Assembly: GCA_022579005.1 (NCBI GenBank)
Contig: MU401832.1
Span: forward strand, 1-24,673
Source: Poronia punctata
Lineage: Eukaryota; Ascomycota; Sordariomycetes; Xylariales; Xylariaceae
Reading direction: 5' to 3'
DNA: 24,673 bases
A program made the translations under genes and the position numbers. The notes beneath the pieces were generated by a model that made no database searches, was not told where the DNA came from, and saw only the letters and a list, made by a program, of their open reading frames with translations. Positions 9,136-21,100 of this stretch are shown piece after piece (positions within the stretch are counted from its first letter, which is position 1; every line of letters begins with the position of its first letter).

Positions 9136-9984
9136 TTAGCTAAAGCTTTATATATTATAAAAATATAAGTTTGCTTAAATAATATAAGCATAATATAAAA
9201 GCTGTAAAAAATGCTTTTTTTTAGTATAATAAGTATATTAAAAGTTTTATAAAGCTATAAAAGTCTATAATATAAAAGTAAAGTAGTGCTTAAAGCACTA
9301 TAAAGTGCTAAGTAATAAAAAAGCTAAACATAGCCTAACTAATTTAAAATATATAGCAATAATATATAAAATTAAATTAAGCAAAAAAGGTTTAACTAGA
9401 GCTACTTAGAAAAAGCTTTAAAAAAGCTAAATAAAAGCTATTTTTAAAATATAAAAGCTAAAGCTTAGCTTATTAAAATAAGTGCTATAAAAGATTAGCT
9501 AAGCTTATAAAACTATAATTATATTATTTTTTAGCTATATATATAAAGTATAGCAACTTTATATAGTATTATTAAAAGTTTAGCTATAAAAACGCAAAGC
9601 TTAACTATACTTATAAATATGCAAAAACTTTAAAGTATATAGTATATTATAAGTTAATATACGCTATATTTAATAAGTAGCTAGATTAGCTAGCAAAGCA
9701 GCTTTATAGCTTAAAAAACTATAATATTTAGCGCTATTATTAAAAAACCTAGTATAATTTAGTATATTTTTAATAGTTATAAGCTACTATACTTATATAT
9801 ACTAGCAATAAAAAGCTAAAATGTGAAAAAAAAATATAAAACAACATTTTTCTTATAAATTTTTTATTATTTTTTTATAATATACTATTTTAATTTATAA
9901 AAGCTAAAAGTATAAAAAAAAAGTATAAAAGTAATAAAAAGTTAAAAAAGATATAAAGTATTAAGTAAACTTATAAAAAAAAAG

Positions 9985-10015
<31 letters not shown>

Positions 10016-10265
10016 TTTTATACTAAATACACTATATTATAACTACTTACAAGATAACCTTGCTTAATATTGCTATAAAGCAAAGACTATAAGCCTAGAG
10101 AGGCTATAAATACCTTTATAAATAAGCATGCTAAAAAAGCTAAGAGCTACTTTTAAATAAATAAAAAAAATATAGTAAAAAAAAACAAAGTACTATTGCT
10201 AGTTAGCTTAACTTGCTAAATAGGCATCTATATATTTAAAGTAGGATCTAGCTTAGCATGCCTAT
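9136..10265 (+). other. Segment D: unassigned A-skewed RIP-mutated insert
   Basis: About 1.1 kb between the break in B and the LTR of C. Its plus strand is A-rich up to about 9970, opposite to B and C on both sides, which suggests a plus-oriented insert or fragment. I could not match it to the A family or to a transposase. From 9985 to 10020 it has a TTTTTA-type low-complexity run. From about 10030 to 10265 it is somewhat less A+T-rich, with short hairpins (AGCCT-AGAG-AGGCT near 10095; TAGGCAT 10221-10227 with ATGCCTA 10258-10264). There is no open frame. It could be the decayed end of a different transposon. Confidence 0.45.
9985..10020. repeat. (TTTTTA)n low-complexity run
   Basis: Five to six imperfect TTTTTA/TTTTA units within segment D. 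No function is inferred. Confidence 0.8.
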
Positions 10266-10488
10266 TATTAGAACTTAGCAATATAGCTTGTAATATATAA
10301 TTATATTATATAACGCGTAAAAAGAAGTATTCTTTTTTTACTACAAAGTTTTTTTATACTAAATAGGTAAAAGAAAACCCTTTATAAAAGGACTTTTTTT
10401 ATATAATAGTTCTTATCTTAGCTATATTCTTTTTACTATATAGGCTTTATATTAATTATAGTCTTTTTATAACTTATTTAATCTAATA
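10266..10488 (-). repeat. 3' LTR of element C (minus orientation)
   Basis: This 223-bp repeat starts TATTAGAACTTAGCAATA and ends ATCTAATA. It is the same family as the LTR at 8443, with ACTACAAAGTTTTTTTATAC and TTTTTACTATATAG blocks in matching positions. The following bases (TACCCTTTTAAA) look like the complement of a polypurine tract with its G residues kept. Confidence 0.85.
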
Positions 10489-11689
10489 TACCCTTTTAAA
10501 ATAAACTAACTTATTAAACTATTTTATAGCTAAAATAAAGCTTTTAAATTATAATAAATAAAAATTTATAATTTTAAATGTAATGTTTTTAGTTTTTTTA
10601 TTTAATTTTTTTACTTTTTTTATATTTTTATAATAACTAGTTAAAGCTTTTTTAAAAGCTATATTGCTTTTATATTAACTAGGTTAACTTGCTATAAAAA
10701 GCTTAACTACTTATTGCAGGCTAATAACTTTATAAAACTATTTGCTATTATTAAATTTATAAGTATATAAACTACTTAAAGTATTTTATTAATTACTTTT
10801 TACTATAACTAGTAGTTATATATATTAATATACTATAATTTTGTTTTTAATATAGCAATATTTTTATTAACTAAACTAATTATTTATTAGTTATTATATT
10901 AAATAGTAATATACTTAGTTTTTAAATTAATACTAAGCTTATAAACAAGCTAACTAATAAATATAGCTTTTTTTATAGCTTAAGCTAGCATAAAAAGCTT
11001 TGCTTTAATAGTAAAAATAGTAACTATATTTTATTTAATAGCTTGCTAGCTAATAAGTTTTTTTAAAAAAGTTATAGCGTAAGCTTATATGCTTTTTTAG
11101 TTAATAGTATTATTTATAAAAAATAAATTGCTAGCTATATTAAGCTTATTTTTATTACTATACTATAAAGTAAAGTATTAATTTATATAAAAATAGTTTA
11201 ATATTTAGTTAGCAACAGCTTAGTAAGCTAAAAAAAAGTTATTATTAAATTATAATAGTTATAAAGCAGCAAAAGCTATATTTAGCTTTATAATAACTAC
11301 TATATATATAATAAATCTAATTTTTTGCTAATAATAATAGATTTGTTTTATAGTAGCTATTTTATTATAAAAAAGCAGCTTAATAAATTTTATTAATATA
11401 AATAATATTTCGCTAAAAAAGTTACTTAATTTATATATTTTTTTAATATAAACAAACTAAAATAGCTAAATTAAGCTTTATTAATAGTTATAAATAATTT
11501 TTACTTTTAAAAACTATTTTAAATTATAGCTTTTTATTAGTTAATATTGTTTATTTAATTATTTAATACTTTTAAAAGCTTTAGTTTTTTAAAACTTTTA
11601 GTAAGCAACTATAAAGTTGTTAATATAAATAAAAATAAGAATTTTGTTTTTTATATAGCAATAAGGCTTATAAGGCACTAGCTTAAATC

Positions 11690-11960
11690 TAAGCTTTTTA
11701 AGGATAAATTTAAGCTTTTTTTGCTATAAAAGCAGTAATTTCTTTAAACTATAAAGTGCTTTAAAAAGCTTTAAAATAAAGCTAGACTTTTTATACATAT
11801 AAAGTATTTTTATATATATTTTCTTATAAAGCGTTGCATTAATAAAAGCGTTAATTATATTATATTGTTTTATTTTAAAGTTAAATTTAGCTATAATAAC
11901 TATAAAAGTTTTAAAAAATTAGCTTGCAAGTATAAAGGCATATATTATTTTATTTTTATA
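11690..11960 (-). pseudogene. Decayed Copia reverse transcriptase (element C)
   Basis: Read on the minus strand, a segment near 11720-11760 gives LFKALYSLKK, then LLLL, a stop, and QKKLKFILKKLRFK. This is the same block as in element A and resembles the family's ALYGLxxSPLLWQKEL region. Further right (towards 11960) the upstream AF-x-N and LxVxIIAKF-like segments are visible. Stops and RIP-type substitutions make it non-functional. It supports placing A, B and C in one Copia family. Confidence 0.7.
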
Positions 11961-14900
11961 TATAAGCTATTAATTACTATATATAACTAACTAAGCTTTG
12001 CTTTTTAAATAAAAGCTTTTTTTATTAAACTTATAAACATATACTTATATATAGTTTAAAATTTATTAATTTTTAGCTATAAAAATAATAACTTTTTTTT
12101 AAAAGCTTATTTAATTATAACTTTTTAAATAAACCTTTTTAGCTTTTATAAACTTACTTTTTAAAAAATAGCTTAAAAGCTTTTTATAAAAGTATAAAAA
12201 AAATAAAAGCTTGCTTTAATATATTAAAATATTATTTTATATTTTTTTTAAAGTATAATTATAATAGCTATTCTTTATAATTTTTACTTTTTTTTAAAAG
12301 CGCTTTTAAAATAGCATAAAAATTGCTTTAGTACTTTAGCTTTATTAGCCTTGCTTACTAGCATATTATAATTAAGTTTAAAAGTATATAAGCATTTAGT
12401 ATTAAATATAGCTTTTTAGCACTTTATTTATTTATTTATTTTAATATAAAGCTTAGCAAAGCAAGTTAAAAAATTATTATAACGCTTATTAATAAATAGT
12501 TTTGCTTAGCTTTTATAAAAGTAAAGTAAAAAATTATTATAATACTTATTAAGATTAGCGTTTTTAATTGCTATAAGCATTATAGTATTTAAAAGTAAAT
12601 ATAAAAGTAATAAATAAAATTAAAATTTTAAGTTAATATAAAAGTAATTAGTTTTACTAAACTTAAAGTTTATTATATTTTTAATAGCTTACTTATTATT
12701 TATACTACTAATAATATTTAAATTATACTTAAAACCTTTTTTTTTTATAAAAGTTAAAGCTATAATGCTTAGTTTTAAAAATTAAAGATTTGTTTAAAAA
12801 ATTAGTAAAAAATTTGCAATTAAGTATTTAAAGCTTATTTTTTAGTTTTTTAAGCTTTTTATTAAACATTTAGTTTTTATTAAATTTTACGTTTTTAATA
12901 TAAATTATATAATTAGTTAAAAGATTTTAAATTTTATATATATTAGTTAACTTATAGCTAATAAAATAACTTGTTTAAGCTTTAAAGCTTAGTTTTAAAA
13001 GTTTTTCTTTTTTATATATTAGCTATAAAAGCGTAAGCTTTATACTTATAAACTTATAAGTAATTTAAGCATAGTTTTTTAGTTTTAATATAGCTATTTT
13101 AAGTGTTAAAGCAAGTATAAAAATGCTTATATAAAGTTTTTTAGTTAAATATATATTTAAGTATTTAGTTTACTAAGTATATAGTAGCTTTATTAATTTT
13201 AACTTATAAGCTTTTAAAAAGCTTTATGCTAGCTTTTATATACTAAGCGCGTTTTTTAACTATTTAGCTAAACTATTTAGCAGCGCTATTTTAAGCTTAA
13301 GTATTTAAAGCTAAAATTTTAAGTATAATAAACCTTTTATTAATAAAATAATTTTTAACTTTATAAAATTATAATAGTTGCTTATTTAACTTAATTATAT
13401 TAACTTATTTACTATAAACTACTTTAACTTTTAATATAAACATTTTAAGTATTTTTAATATTATGCTTGCTTTAAAGTTTAATAAATAATAATTAAACAA
13501 ATGCTTTAAGTATTTTTTAGTTATAAGTAGTATTAATACTTTACTTTTAATGCTTTTATTATATAAGTGCTAGTTTATAGTAATGTGTTTAAATAAGCAA
13601 TTTAATTGTTTTTTTAGTACTTTATTAATTTAGTTTTTAAGCTTTTTATATATATAGCTTAAGCAATTTATTAATTTAATACTTTAATTTAAAGTTTTTT
13701 TTAATTTTTACTTTTTTTGCTTAGCTAACTAGATAATAAATAGCGTTAGGTTTTAAATAGCTAAGTTAAAAATGCTATTAGAAAATCTGCTTTAAACGCT
13801 AGTTTTTTAGTATATATTATTAGCAAGTTTTTTTAAGCATAAAAAAAAGCTTTATTTATGCTTAAAAGTAAATATTTTAAAATATATTATTTATATTAGT
13901 TTTATATATAGTATAATTATAAGCTATTTATTTTTTAAAAGTAGCTTTTAAATAGCTTTATATTTTATTAAATTTTTTTTTAACTTAAAGTTTTAAGTAA
14001 AATAAGCTTAGTTGTAAGATTTATATAGTAAGCTATATTTTTAAGCTAAAAAGTAAAAAGCTTTAAAGTGCTTTAAATTATTATATTAACGTTTTTAGAT
14101 GCTTAGATTAGCATAACTATATTATTAATATATATAAGGTTTTTATTAACTACGTTTTTAACGTTATAAAAACAACTTATTTTATTAAAAATATAAAAAG
14201 TAAATTAAAAATTAAAAATAGTAAAGTTTTTTAAAAAATATAAGCTACTTTTTTATTACTTACTAGCTTTAAAGCTAGCATAAGTAATAACTTATTTTAG
14301 GTTTTTTTCTTTTTTATATAGGCTTTTTATTAATTTTAATTTCTTTATACTTATTTTTGCAATTTTGCAAGCTTTAATCCTTTTTTTAAGCTTAAGGTTA
14401 TATTTTACCTTTAGCTTAATATAGTTAGCAATTTAAATATTTATTATAAAATCTTTACTAGTATTTTTTAAAAAAAAGTACTAGTAACTAAGTAAATTAT
14501 AAAAGCTTTTATATACAAAATAAATTTTTTTAGTATTAAAAGTGTTCTTTTAAGTTTTTTTTATTAGTATAGTAGTACTTTTGCAAGCAAAGCTTTTACT
14601 ATAGCTATAAAAGATAAATTTACTACAAGCTTTATAGCTTTTTTTTTATTTATTAAAAATAATGCTAAAGCTTTATTTTTTAATTTTTTTTTATTAGTTA
14701 TACTTTTTTTATTAAAAGTTATAAATAACTTTTTTGTTATTTTTAGTTTTTTTTATTGCTTTTTAAAAGCTATTTAAGTATATAAATTTATAATTATTAT
14801 TTAATATTTTAAGGTGCTATTTAGCAAGGCTGCTTAGTAGTTTAACTAAAAAATATTAAACTAGTGCTTATATTTATTTTTAAGCGCTTTAATAATTTTT

Positions 14901-15432
14901 TTAAATAGTTTTATTATTAAAAAGCATTTAAAAACTTAGTATTTATTAAGTTTTATAACTAGTTATTTTTATTTAGTAATAAACTTTATAAGATTTATAA
15001 TAAGTTTTTTTAAGTATTAGTTAATAAAGTTTATATAATTAAAGCGTATTATTTTATTTAATATAGCGCTTATAAGTATACTAATAGCTTTTAAAGTATT
15101 ATACTAAAGTTTTAGTTTTTTTTAGCTTAAAGTAATAAAATTAGTACGCTGCTAATGCTAAATTTTAAACTTATATTTTTAATTTATATTTTTTATTAGT
15201 AATTAAAATATATTTTTTTATTTTACTTTTATATAAGCTAGTTATAAATTTAAAATTGCTTTTAATATTTATAGTAAGTTTATAAAATTTAGTTATAAAA
15301 TTTACTATATTAATAAGTTTTTTTTTATTTATTACTAGTATATTTTTAGCTATATTAAAGCTACTTTAAGGTTTTTTTTAGTTAAGCTTTTTATCAAATT
15401 TGCTTATATTAAGCTATATTAGCTTTTTTAGC

Positions 15433-15519
15433 TAAAAAACCTTGTTTATAAGGTTAATATACTTTTATAAGTTAAAAAACCTTGTTTATAAGGTTAATAT
15501 ACTTTTATAAGTTAAAAAA
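15433..15519. repeat. Perfect 40-bp tandem duplication with hairpin core
   Basis: Two identical 40-bp units (15433-15472 and 15473-15512) plus seven bases of a third. Each unit contains the inverted repeat AACCTTGTTTATAAGGTT (AACCTT/AAGGTT arms, 6-nt loop). The copies are identical although the surrounding element is heavily mutated, so the duplication arose after RIP ended or has been homogenised. Confidence 0.95.
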
Positions 15520-15640
15520 GTAGGCTTTTACTTTAAACTTCTTATTTTAAGCATAAAAATCTTTTAAAAAACTTAAAATAACTTTTAATTTTATTGCTAT
15601 AATAGTTAAATTGCTATATTTATTATATTTTAATAATCTA

Positions 15641-16130
15641 ACAAATTATATTAACTATATTTAATAAAGTAAAAGGTAAAAAACGGTGCTAAAATTAGCG
15701 TAGCTAGTATGTATATTAAATATATAAAATTAATTAATATATATATATAACTAGTTTATAAGTGCGCGTTGCTTAACTTTTATAGTTAAGCAACACTTAT
15801 ATTTATTTTAGTTATATATTAGTTAAGCAGTTTAACTTATACTTTAACTATAAAAGCTGCAAGATAAATTATATTTGCTGCTTAATTAAGCAATAAATAA
15901 AATGCGCTGTACGCTTTTTATTTTTTTAATATTACGTACTTTTTATTTTAGCTTTATTTTTAACGTTATAATTATTAAATAACTTAAAAGTATTTTTACT
16001 TAGTGCTGCGCAGCGCGTATGCTTTATACTAAGCATATAAACTTTTTCTTTTATTAATTATATATAACTTTATTATTAATAGACTTAAAATAATTATAGC
16101 GCAATTTATAAAGCGCACAGTTAATCTTTT
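15641..16130. other. Hairpin- and GCGC-rich segment, possible DNA-transposon end
   Basis: This segment stands out for GCGC motifs that are almost absent elsewhere: 15763-15768, 15904, 16013-16020, 16099 and 16114. It also has several strong inverted repeats: GTTGCTTAAC (15768-15777) with GTTAAGCAAC (15785-15794); a 14-bp palindrome TGCTTAATTAAGCA (about 15879-15892); AATAAAATGCG (15896-15906) with CGCTTTTTATT (15912-15922); and the palindrome GCTGCGCAGC near 16011-16020. There is no coding frame. Such structures are common in terminal and subterminal regions of DNA transposons, but no matching opposite end was found, so the identity is open. Confidence 0.45.
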
Positions 16131-18600
16131 AATTAACGTACTATATATATTATATTTTTTAAAATAATCTTTGCTTATTTTTTTAATATTAAATTAATTA
16201 TTGCTTAATTTACTAATATATACTAAACGCTTTTTTACTTTAGTAGTAACTACTTAGTTATTTTTAAATTAAACCTATTATTTATTATATACTTTTTATT
16301 TAAACTAAATAGTTTAAATATTATAATAAAGCTTTTTTAACTTTTATAGTTTAAAGAAATATATAAAAATAAAACTTAATTTTAAAATTGAATTTAAATA
16401 TAGCAAACTAAGCATAATTAATTAGATTTTTTTTACTAGTATAGTAAGTAAAATAAGTATAAAAAAAGTAGCTTAAAGTAATTAGCACTTTTAGCTTTTA
16501 TAGTTATATTTAGCTAAAAGTTTAATAAAATTTTAAAAAAAACGTATACTTAGTACTTTATTTAATTGCTTATTTTATAATTAAATTTTTTACTTATACT
16601 TTATACTTTATTAAATATAGACTTTATACTTTTACTTTTAAAAAGTTTTTAAGTAGTTTAAATTCTTTTATTTAATTATATAGTACTTATACTTTAATTA
16701 AGTATACCTTTATAAGTATTTTTAATTAAGTTTATATATGCTTAGTACTTAAAGTACTTTATACTTTTTTTATATACTTATATTTTTTAATTATTAAAAG
16801 TATTTTTTGCTAAGTACTAACCTTTTAATTTAAATTAGTACTTTAACTACTAGTTATTATAGCTTAATTAAAAAATAGGTTATTTATTATTTTTTTTTTA
16901 TACTAGCTGCACTAGCTAATTATACGCTGCTTTTTATAAGCATAAAAAGTAAACTTTTTTTTACTTATATTATAAACTTTTTTTAACTTTTTACTTTTTA
17001 AGTAACTTATATATATAAGCTACTTACTTTTTAATACTTGTATTATATATATTTTACTAATATTAAGCTTTTATTGCTTAAAGCTTTTGTTTTTTTATAT
17101 TTTTATAACTTTAATAAGTATATATAGTAATATTAAATAATAGCGTTTATATTTTATTTTATTTTATTTTATTTTATTTAGCTTGCTTTATATTTTTTTT
17201 ATATTAACTTATTTTTTTTATATATTAATTTAAAATAGTTTTAGCTTGCTTTTGCTTTTATACTTTGCGCTTTTTTTATTTTTATACGTTTTGCTCTAAT
17301 TTTAATTTTGTTTATTATATTGCTTATTACTACTATTTTACTAGCGCTTATATATATGCTATTGTTGCCTTAGCTTATTAAGTAGCTTACTAAATAAACA
17401 TTATTTATTACTTTTAAAAAAAAATTGCTGCTTAGTTTTAGTTTTATAAAGCTTTTAAATTTAAGTAAATTATTTATATATATTTTTTATTATATAATTA
17501 TATTTGCGCTTTTTTAACTTTTATATATTATAAATATAATTTTACTAAGTTTTTTATATAAAAAAAAGCTATTATTGCTTTTTTTTTATATTAATTGCTT
17601 TATTGCTTTTTTAGTTACTGCTTTTACTTTTTTTATTAGTTTTTATATTGCTTTTTTAATTATATTTATAAGCTTTAATAAATTAAACTTTACTTTTAAT
17701 AAAAGTATTATATAAGCTTTTTTTTTTTTTTTTAAAAAAAAAATTTAAAATAACTTTTACTTTTTATGCCTTGCTTTGCTTTTTGCTTTTTAGGTTTTAA
17801 TATTGCTTTTAGTTTTTGCTTTTTAATATTTTTTATACTTTTACTATTAGCTTATTACTAAATACTTTTTTTTAAGTTTTTGCTTAGCAACTTTAACTTT
17901 GCTTTTATTTTAATTACTACTGCTTTTTTTTTAAGTTTTTATATTTATAATAGTTAATTTTTTAGTTAAAATTATTAAGCTGCTTATTATAATACTAAAA
18001 AATATTTATGCTTACTTTTTTAATATAAACCTTTTTTTTTTAATTTTTTGTTTTAAGTTTTTAGCTTAATACTTTTGCGCTTTTTAGCTTTAAAGCTTAC
18101 TTTAAGTACTAATAGCGCCTTTTTTTTACTGCTTATTTTATTATTATTTTATAAATTATATTATTAGTGCTAAGCGCTTTTTTAATTATATTTACTATTT
18201 TTTTACTACTTTTAATAATTACTATAAAGTTAGCATTAGCTATTTTAAAGTTATTAAAACTAGTTTTTAAACTTATTACTTTTATTATTAAAATTATTAT
18301 AATTATAAACTAATATAAGTATTTTTTATATATACTTTATTATTTTATACTAATTTAAATTATATAGTAAACTTAAATTTTATAACTTTATTTACTACTT
18401 TTATAAAGCTTTATATTTTAAGCAAATTTAAAAACTTTAAAACAATACTATAAGTATTTTGTTTATATGTTTATTATGCTTATTAATACTATATTAGTAT
18501 ATTAGTAAGCTTTATAGCACTATTTGCTTTATTTAATATTTATTAAATTAAATTTTTAATAAAAATAGCAATATATTTAAAAAAAACTTTAAAGTAAATA
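16131..18600 (-). other. Unassigned T-skewed RIP-mutated sequence
   Basis: About 2.5 kb without any open frame. The plus strand is T-rich, so any original genes probably ran on the minus strand. I see no LTR, no reverse transcriptase motif and no clear transposase signature. On the minus strand, about 17540-17940 would read as very lysine-rich with K/Q/A runs, like the charged tail of a transposase or Gag protein, although RIP itself raises lysine (AAA) content. It contains a T16-A10 tract at 17718-17743. Confidence 0.35.
17151..17179. repeat. (ATTTT)n pentanucleotide microsatellite
   Basis: Just under six ATTTT units in a row. It is a simple repeat within T-rich transposon debris. Confidence 0.9.
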
Positions 18601-19854
18601 GTTAGCTTAAACGTTATTAGTTTAAAGTGTTAGTAATTAACTTAGCTTTAAAAGTTATTTAAAATTAAATAGTATTAGTATAACCTTTTTTTTTACGTTT
18701 TTTTTATATTTTATAATATACTTACTATTTAGCTTATATATACTTGCTAACTTGTTTTGTTTTATAATTTATATTATATGCTTTTTATATATATTATATA
18801 TATTTTAACTTAGTACTTTAATATATTATAAATTAAGCATTATATAAAAGTATTTAAATATAATATAAAAAAGCTTTTTAGTTAAACTATATTTAACTTT
18901 AAAAGTTTTTTAAAAATATTTATATTAAATTTATATATTTTATATATTTATATATTATAATTAAGTGCTAATCTTTTTTTAATTGCTTATTATAAGCTTA
19001 ATAGCTTAAATACTATTATAATAAATTATTTAATTTTAATTAAAGTTTAGGCATAGTTTTTTTAATAAGCGTTTAATTACTATAAGCTTTTATACTATAG
19101 CCTTTAAAATAATTAGCTTTGCTTTAGTTGTTAATATAAATATAGTAAATTGCTAATATGCTTTTTATATAATAAAGTTACTTTAAAAGTTTATTAAATA
19201 TTTATAAGTTAAGCGTTACGGTTTTTTATTAGTTATAAATAATATATTACTTATAATAACTAAAGCTTATATTATGTTTAGCATACTATTTATTACTATT
19301 TTTAAAGTATATATTATAAATAAGTATTAAATTACTTAGTTTATAGCTTTATAATAGTTTAGTTTAAAATTTATAAAAAAGCGCAATAGTAATAAGGCTA
19401 TATATGCTATGTTTAGCCTAGTTATAATTACTATATAAATAAATAACTTAACTTTTTTTAGTATACTTTAATTTTTTTATAGTTATAGTGCTTTTAAATT
19501 TTATAAGTTCTTTATATAATAAAAAAGTAACTAGTATTTAGCTTAAATTAACTTAGTAAAAATGCTTAGCTATTTTTTTAATATATTAATTATAAAGTAA
19601 AAAGATTATTTTCTTTTGTTTATTTTAAACAATATATATTTTAAAAAACTATATAATAATTTTTTAATTTTTAATTTTATAGCGTTTTTTAATTTTTTAA
19701 ATAATTAAAATTACTTTATGCTTATTTAGTTTATTATAAATAACTAAAAAGTTATTAATATAAAATATAATAAAAACTAATTAGTTTTTAGTATACTATA
19801 AATATAGTTTTTTAAGTAATAATTTAAGCTTAAAAATTTTAAGTATTAATGTAA

Positions 19855-20110
19855 ACTTTTTATACTAAAAAAGCAGCAAGTTTTTTAACTTATAAAGTGC
19901 TTTAAACAACAATATTACTTTATTCTTTTTTATAATTAGCTTATTTAATACTTTATATACTATAAGTTTTAATTTTTTATATATTATATTAAAAAACGCA
20001 CTTTTAATATTAAATTACTTGGTTTTATATTTTTTTTAGCTATAATTACTATTATAATTTTAAAGGTTATTATTGCTAAAGTAGCTATATAAGTTAACTA
20101 CAAAGTTTTT
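19855..20110 (-). pseudogene. Decayed Copia reverse transcriptase of a second lineage (element E)
   Basis: On the minus strand, TTTAATATTAAAAGTGCG (about 19995-20012) reads FNIKSA followed by FFN, matching the conserved F-D-V-K-x-A-F-L-N block. Upstream of it is VxIIAKKYKTK. Downstream, at about 19880-19909, is LFKALYKLKN, followed by LLLF, a stop and YK, which fits LKALYGLKQSPRxWYK with TGG turned to TAG by RIP. This Lys-Gln type differs from the xxSPLLWQ type of elements A and C, so it is a separate lineage. Catalytic aspartates are lost and stops are present. Confidence 0.7.
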
Positions 20111-20994
20111 ATTTACTATTAGTTACTTTATACTATAAGTTATACTTTATACTTTATAAAAAAACCTTTTTTATTAAACTTATATATAAACACTTATTTA
20201 AATAGCAATAGCTTACTTTTTACTTTACTTTTTAAAAAAAAATTTATTATATTAAGCAAAAGTATTTAAGTTAGCTTATACTTTATACCTTTTTAAAATT
20301 AGTTTTTTAAAAAGTATATAGCTAAGTTTTTTTATTTTAAAAGTAGCAGCTTAGTAAAATTGTTATAATATATACGCTTTAATAGCGCTATACTAATTTT
20401 TTTTACTACTTTTTATTATATTGCTGCTATAAATATTATATATAACATTTTATACTTTTAATTACTTATATATATAGCTTTTAAGTATTTTAAAAAAAAT
20501 GTTTATAAAAACTTTATAAAGCAATTATTTTTAAAAATAAAAATATTTTTTATACTATATAGTAGCATATACTATATAGCTTAACTTATTAAAGTTATTT
20601 AAGTTGTTTAGTTTAACCTTTTTAAGTTTTTAGCTTATTTATAAAGCTAGCAAGTAAACTTTTTTTATATATTTACATTTTACTTTAAGCAGCTTTTTTT
20701 TTATTTTTTTTTAACTTAAAACTTTATAAATTACTTTGCTTTACTTTTTTTTCTTTTTACTAAAAAATTTATTATTTTTTAATAAAAGTTACTTTAAGCT
20801 TTTTATAAAAACGTTAAAAAAATTGCTTATAATAATTAGCTTTTTTTTTTATTACTAACTTTATTTTTGTTATTATTTTTTTTAACTTTTAATAAGCTTT
20901 TTATTAGCATTTGCTAAAATAATAGTTTTATTAAGATTTTTTTAAATTATACTAGCTTTAGTTTTTTTAGTTACTACGCTTATAGTAGCAAAGC

Positions 20995-21100
20995 AGCCTT
21001 TTTGCTAAAATATAGCTACGCTACTAGCGCAGCCCTTTTATTAAAATATAACAACGCTGCTAGCATAGCACTTTTTTTAAAAGGTAACTATAATAGCAGC
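20995..21100. repeat. 36-bp tandem repeat, about three copies
   Basis: Units at 20995-21030, 21031-21066 and a partial, diverged copy at 21067-21100, each starting AGCCYTTTT or AGCACTTTT and containing a RCTACGCT-like block. Thirty-six bases equals 12 codons; in the short plus-strand frame at 21002-21223 this gives repeats of the KYNNAASIALFL type. The surrounding DNA is RIP debris of a minus-strand element, so I take the open frame to be a by-product of the repeat and not a gene. Confidence 0.7.

Larger units (their letters stand above)
10266..15640 (-). mobile_element. Element C: long RIP-inactivated Copia copy, 5' LTR not seen
   Basis: It begins at its 3' LTR (10266-10488). Going right, it aligns in reverse complement with the interior of A: C 11195-11560 with A 4700-5090; C 11690-11960 with A 4329-4590; C 12780-13010 with A 3180-3390; C 15030-15110 with A 1080-1130. 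Similarity weakens but can be followed to about 15640, where the 5' LTR should begin; no LTR sequence appears there. The end was either deleted or displaced by a later insertion. The candidate target site before it is CCTAT (10261-10265), with no partner found. The right boundary is approximate. Confidence 0.82.

Noticed and set aside
15640..15900. 5' LTR of element C at the expected distance
   Set aside because: None of the conserved LTR blocks seen in the other copies occurs here. The segment is dominated by unrelated hairpins.
17718..17743. T16-A10 tract as a transcription terminator or origin element
   Set aside because: It is simple-sequence in very A+T-rich debris with no associated gene. 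No function can be supported.
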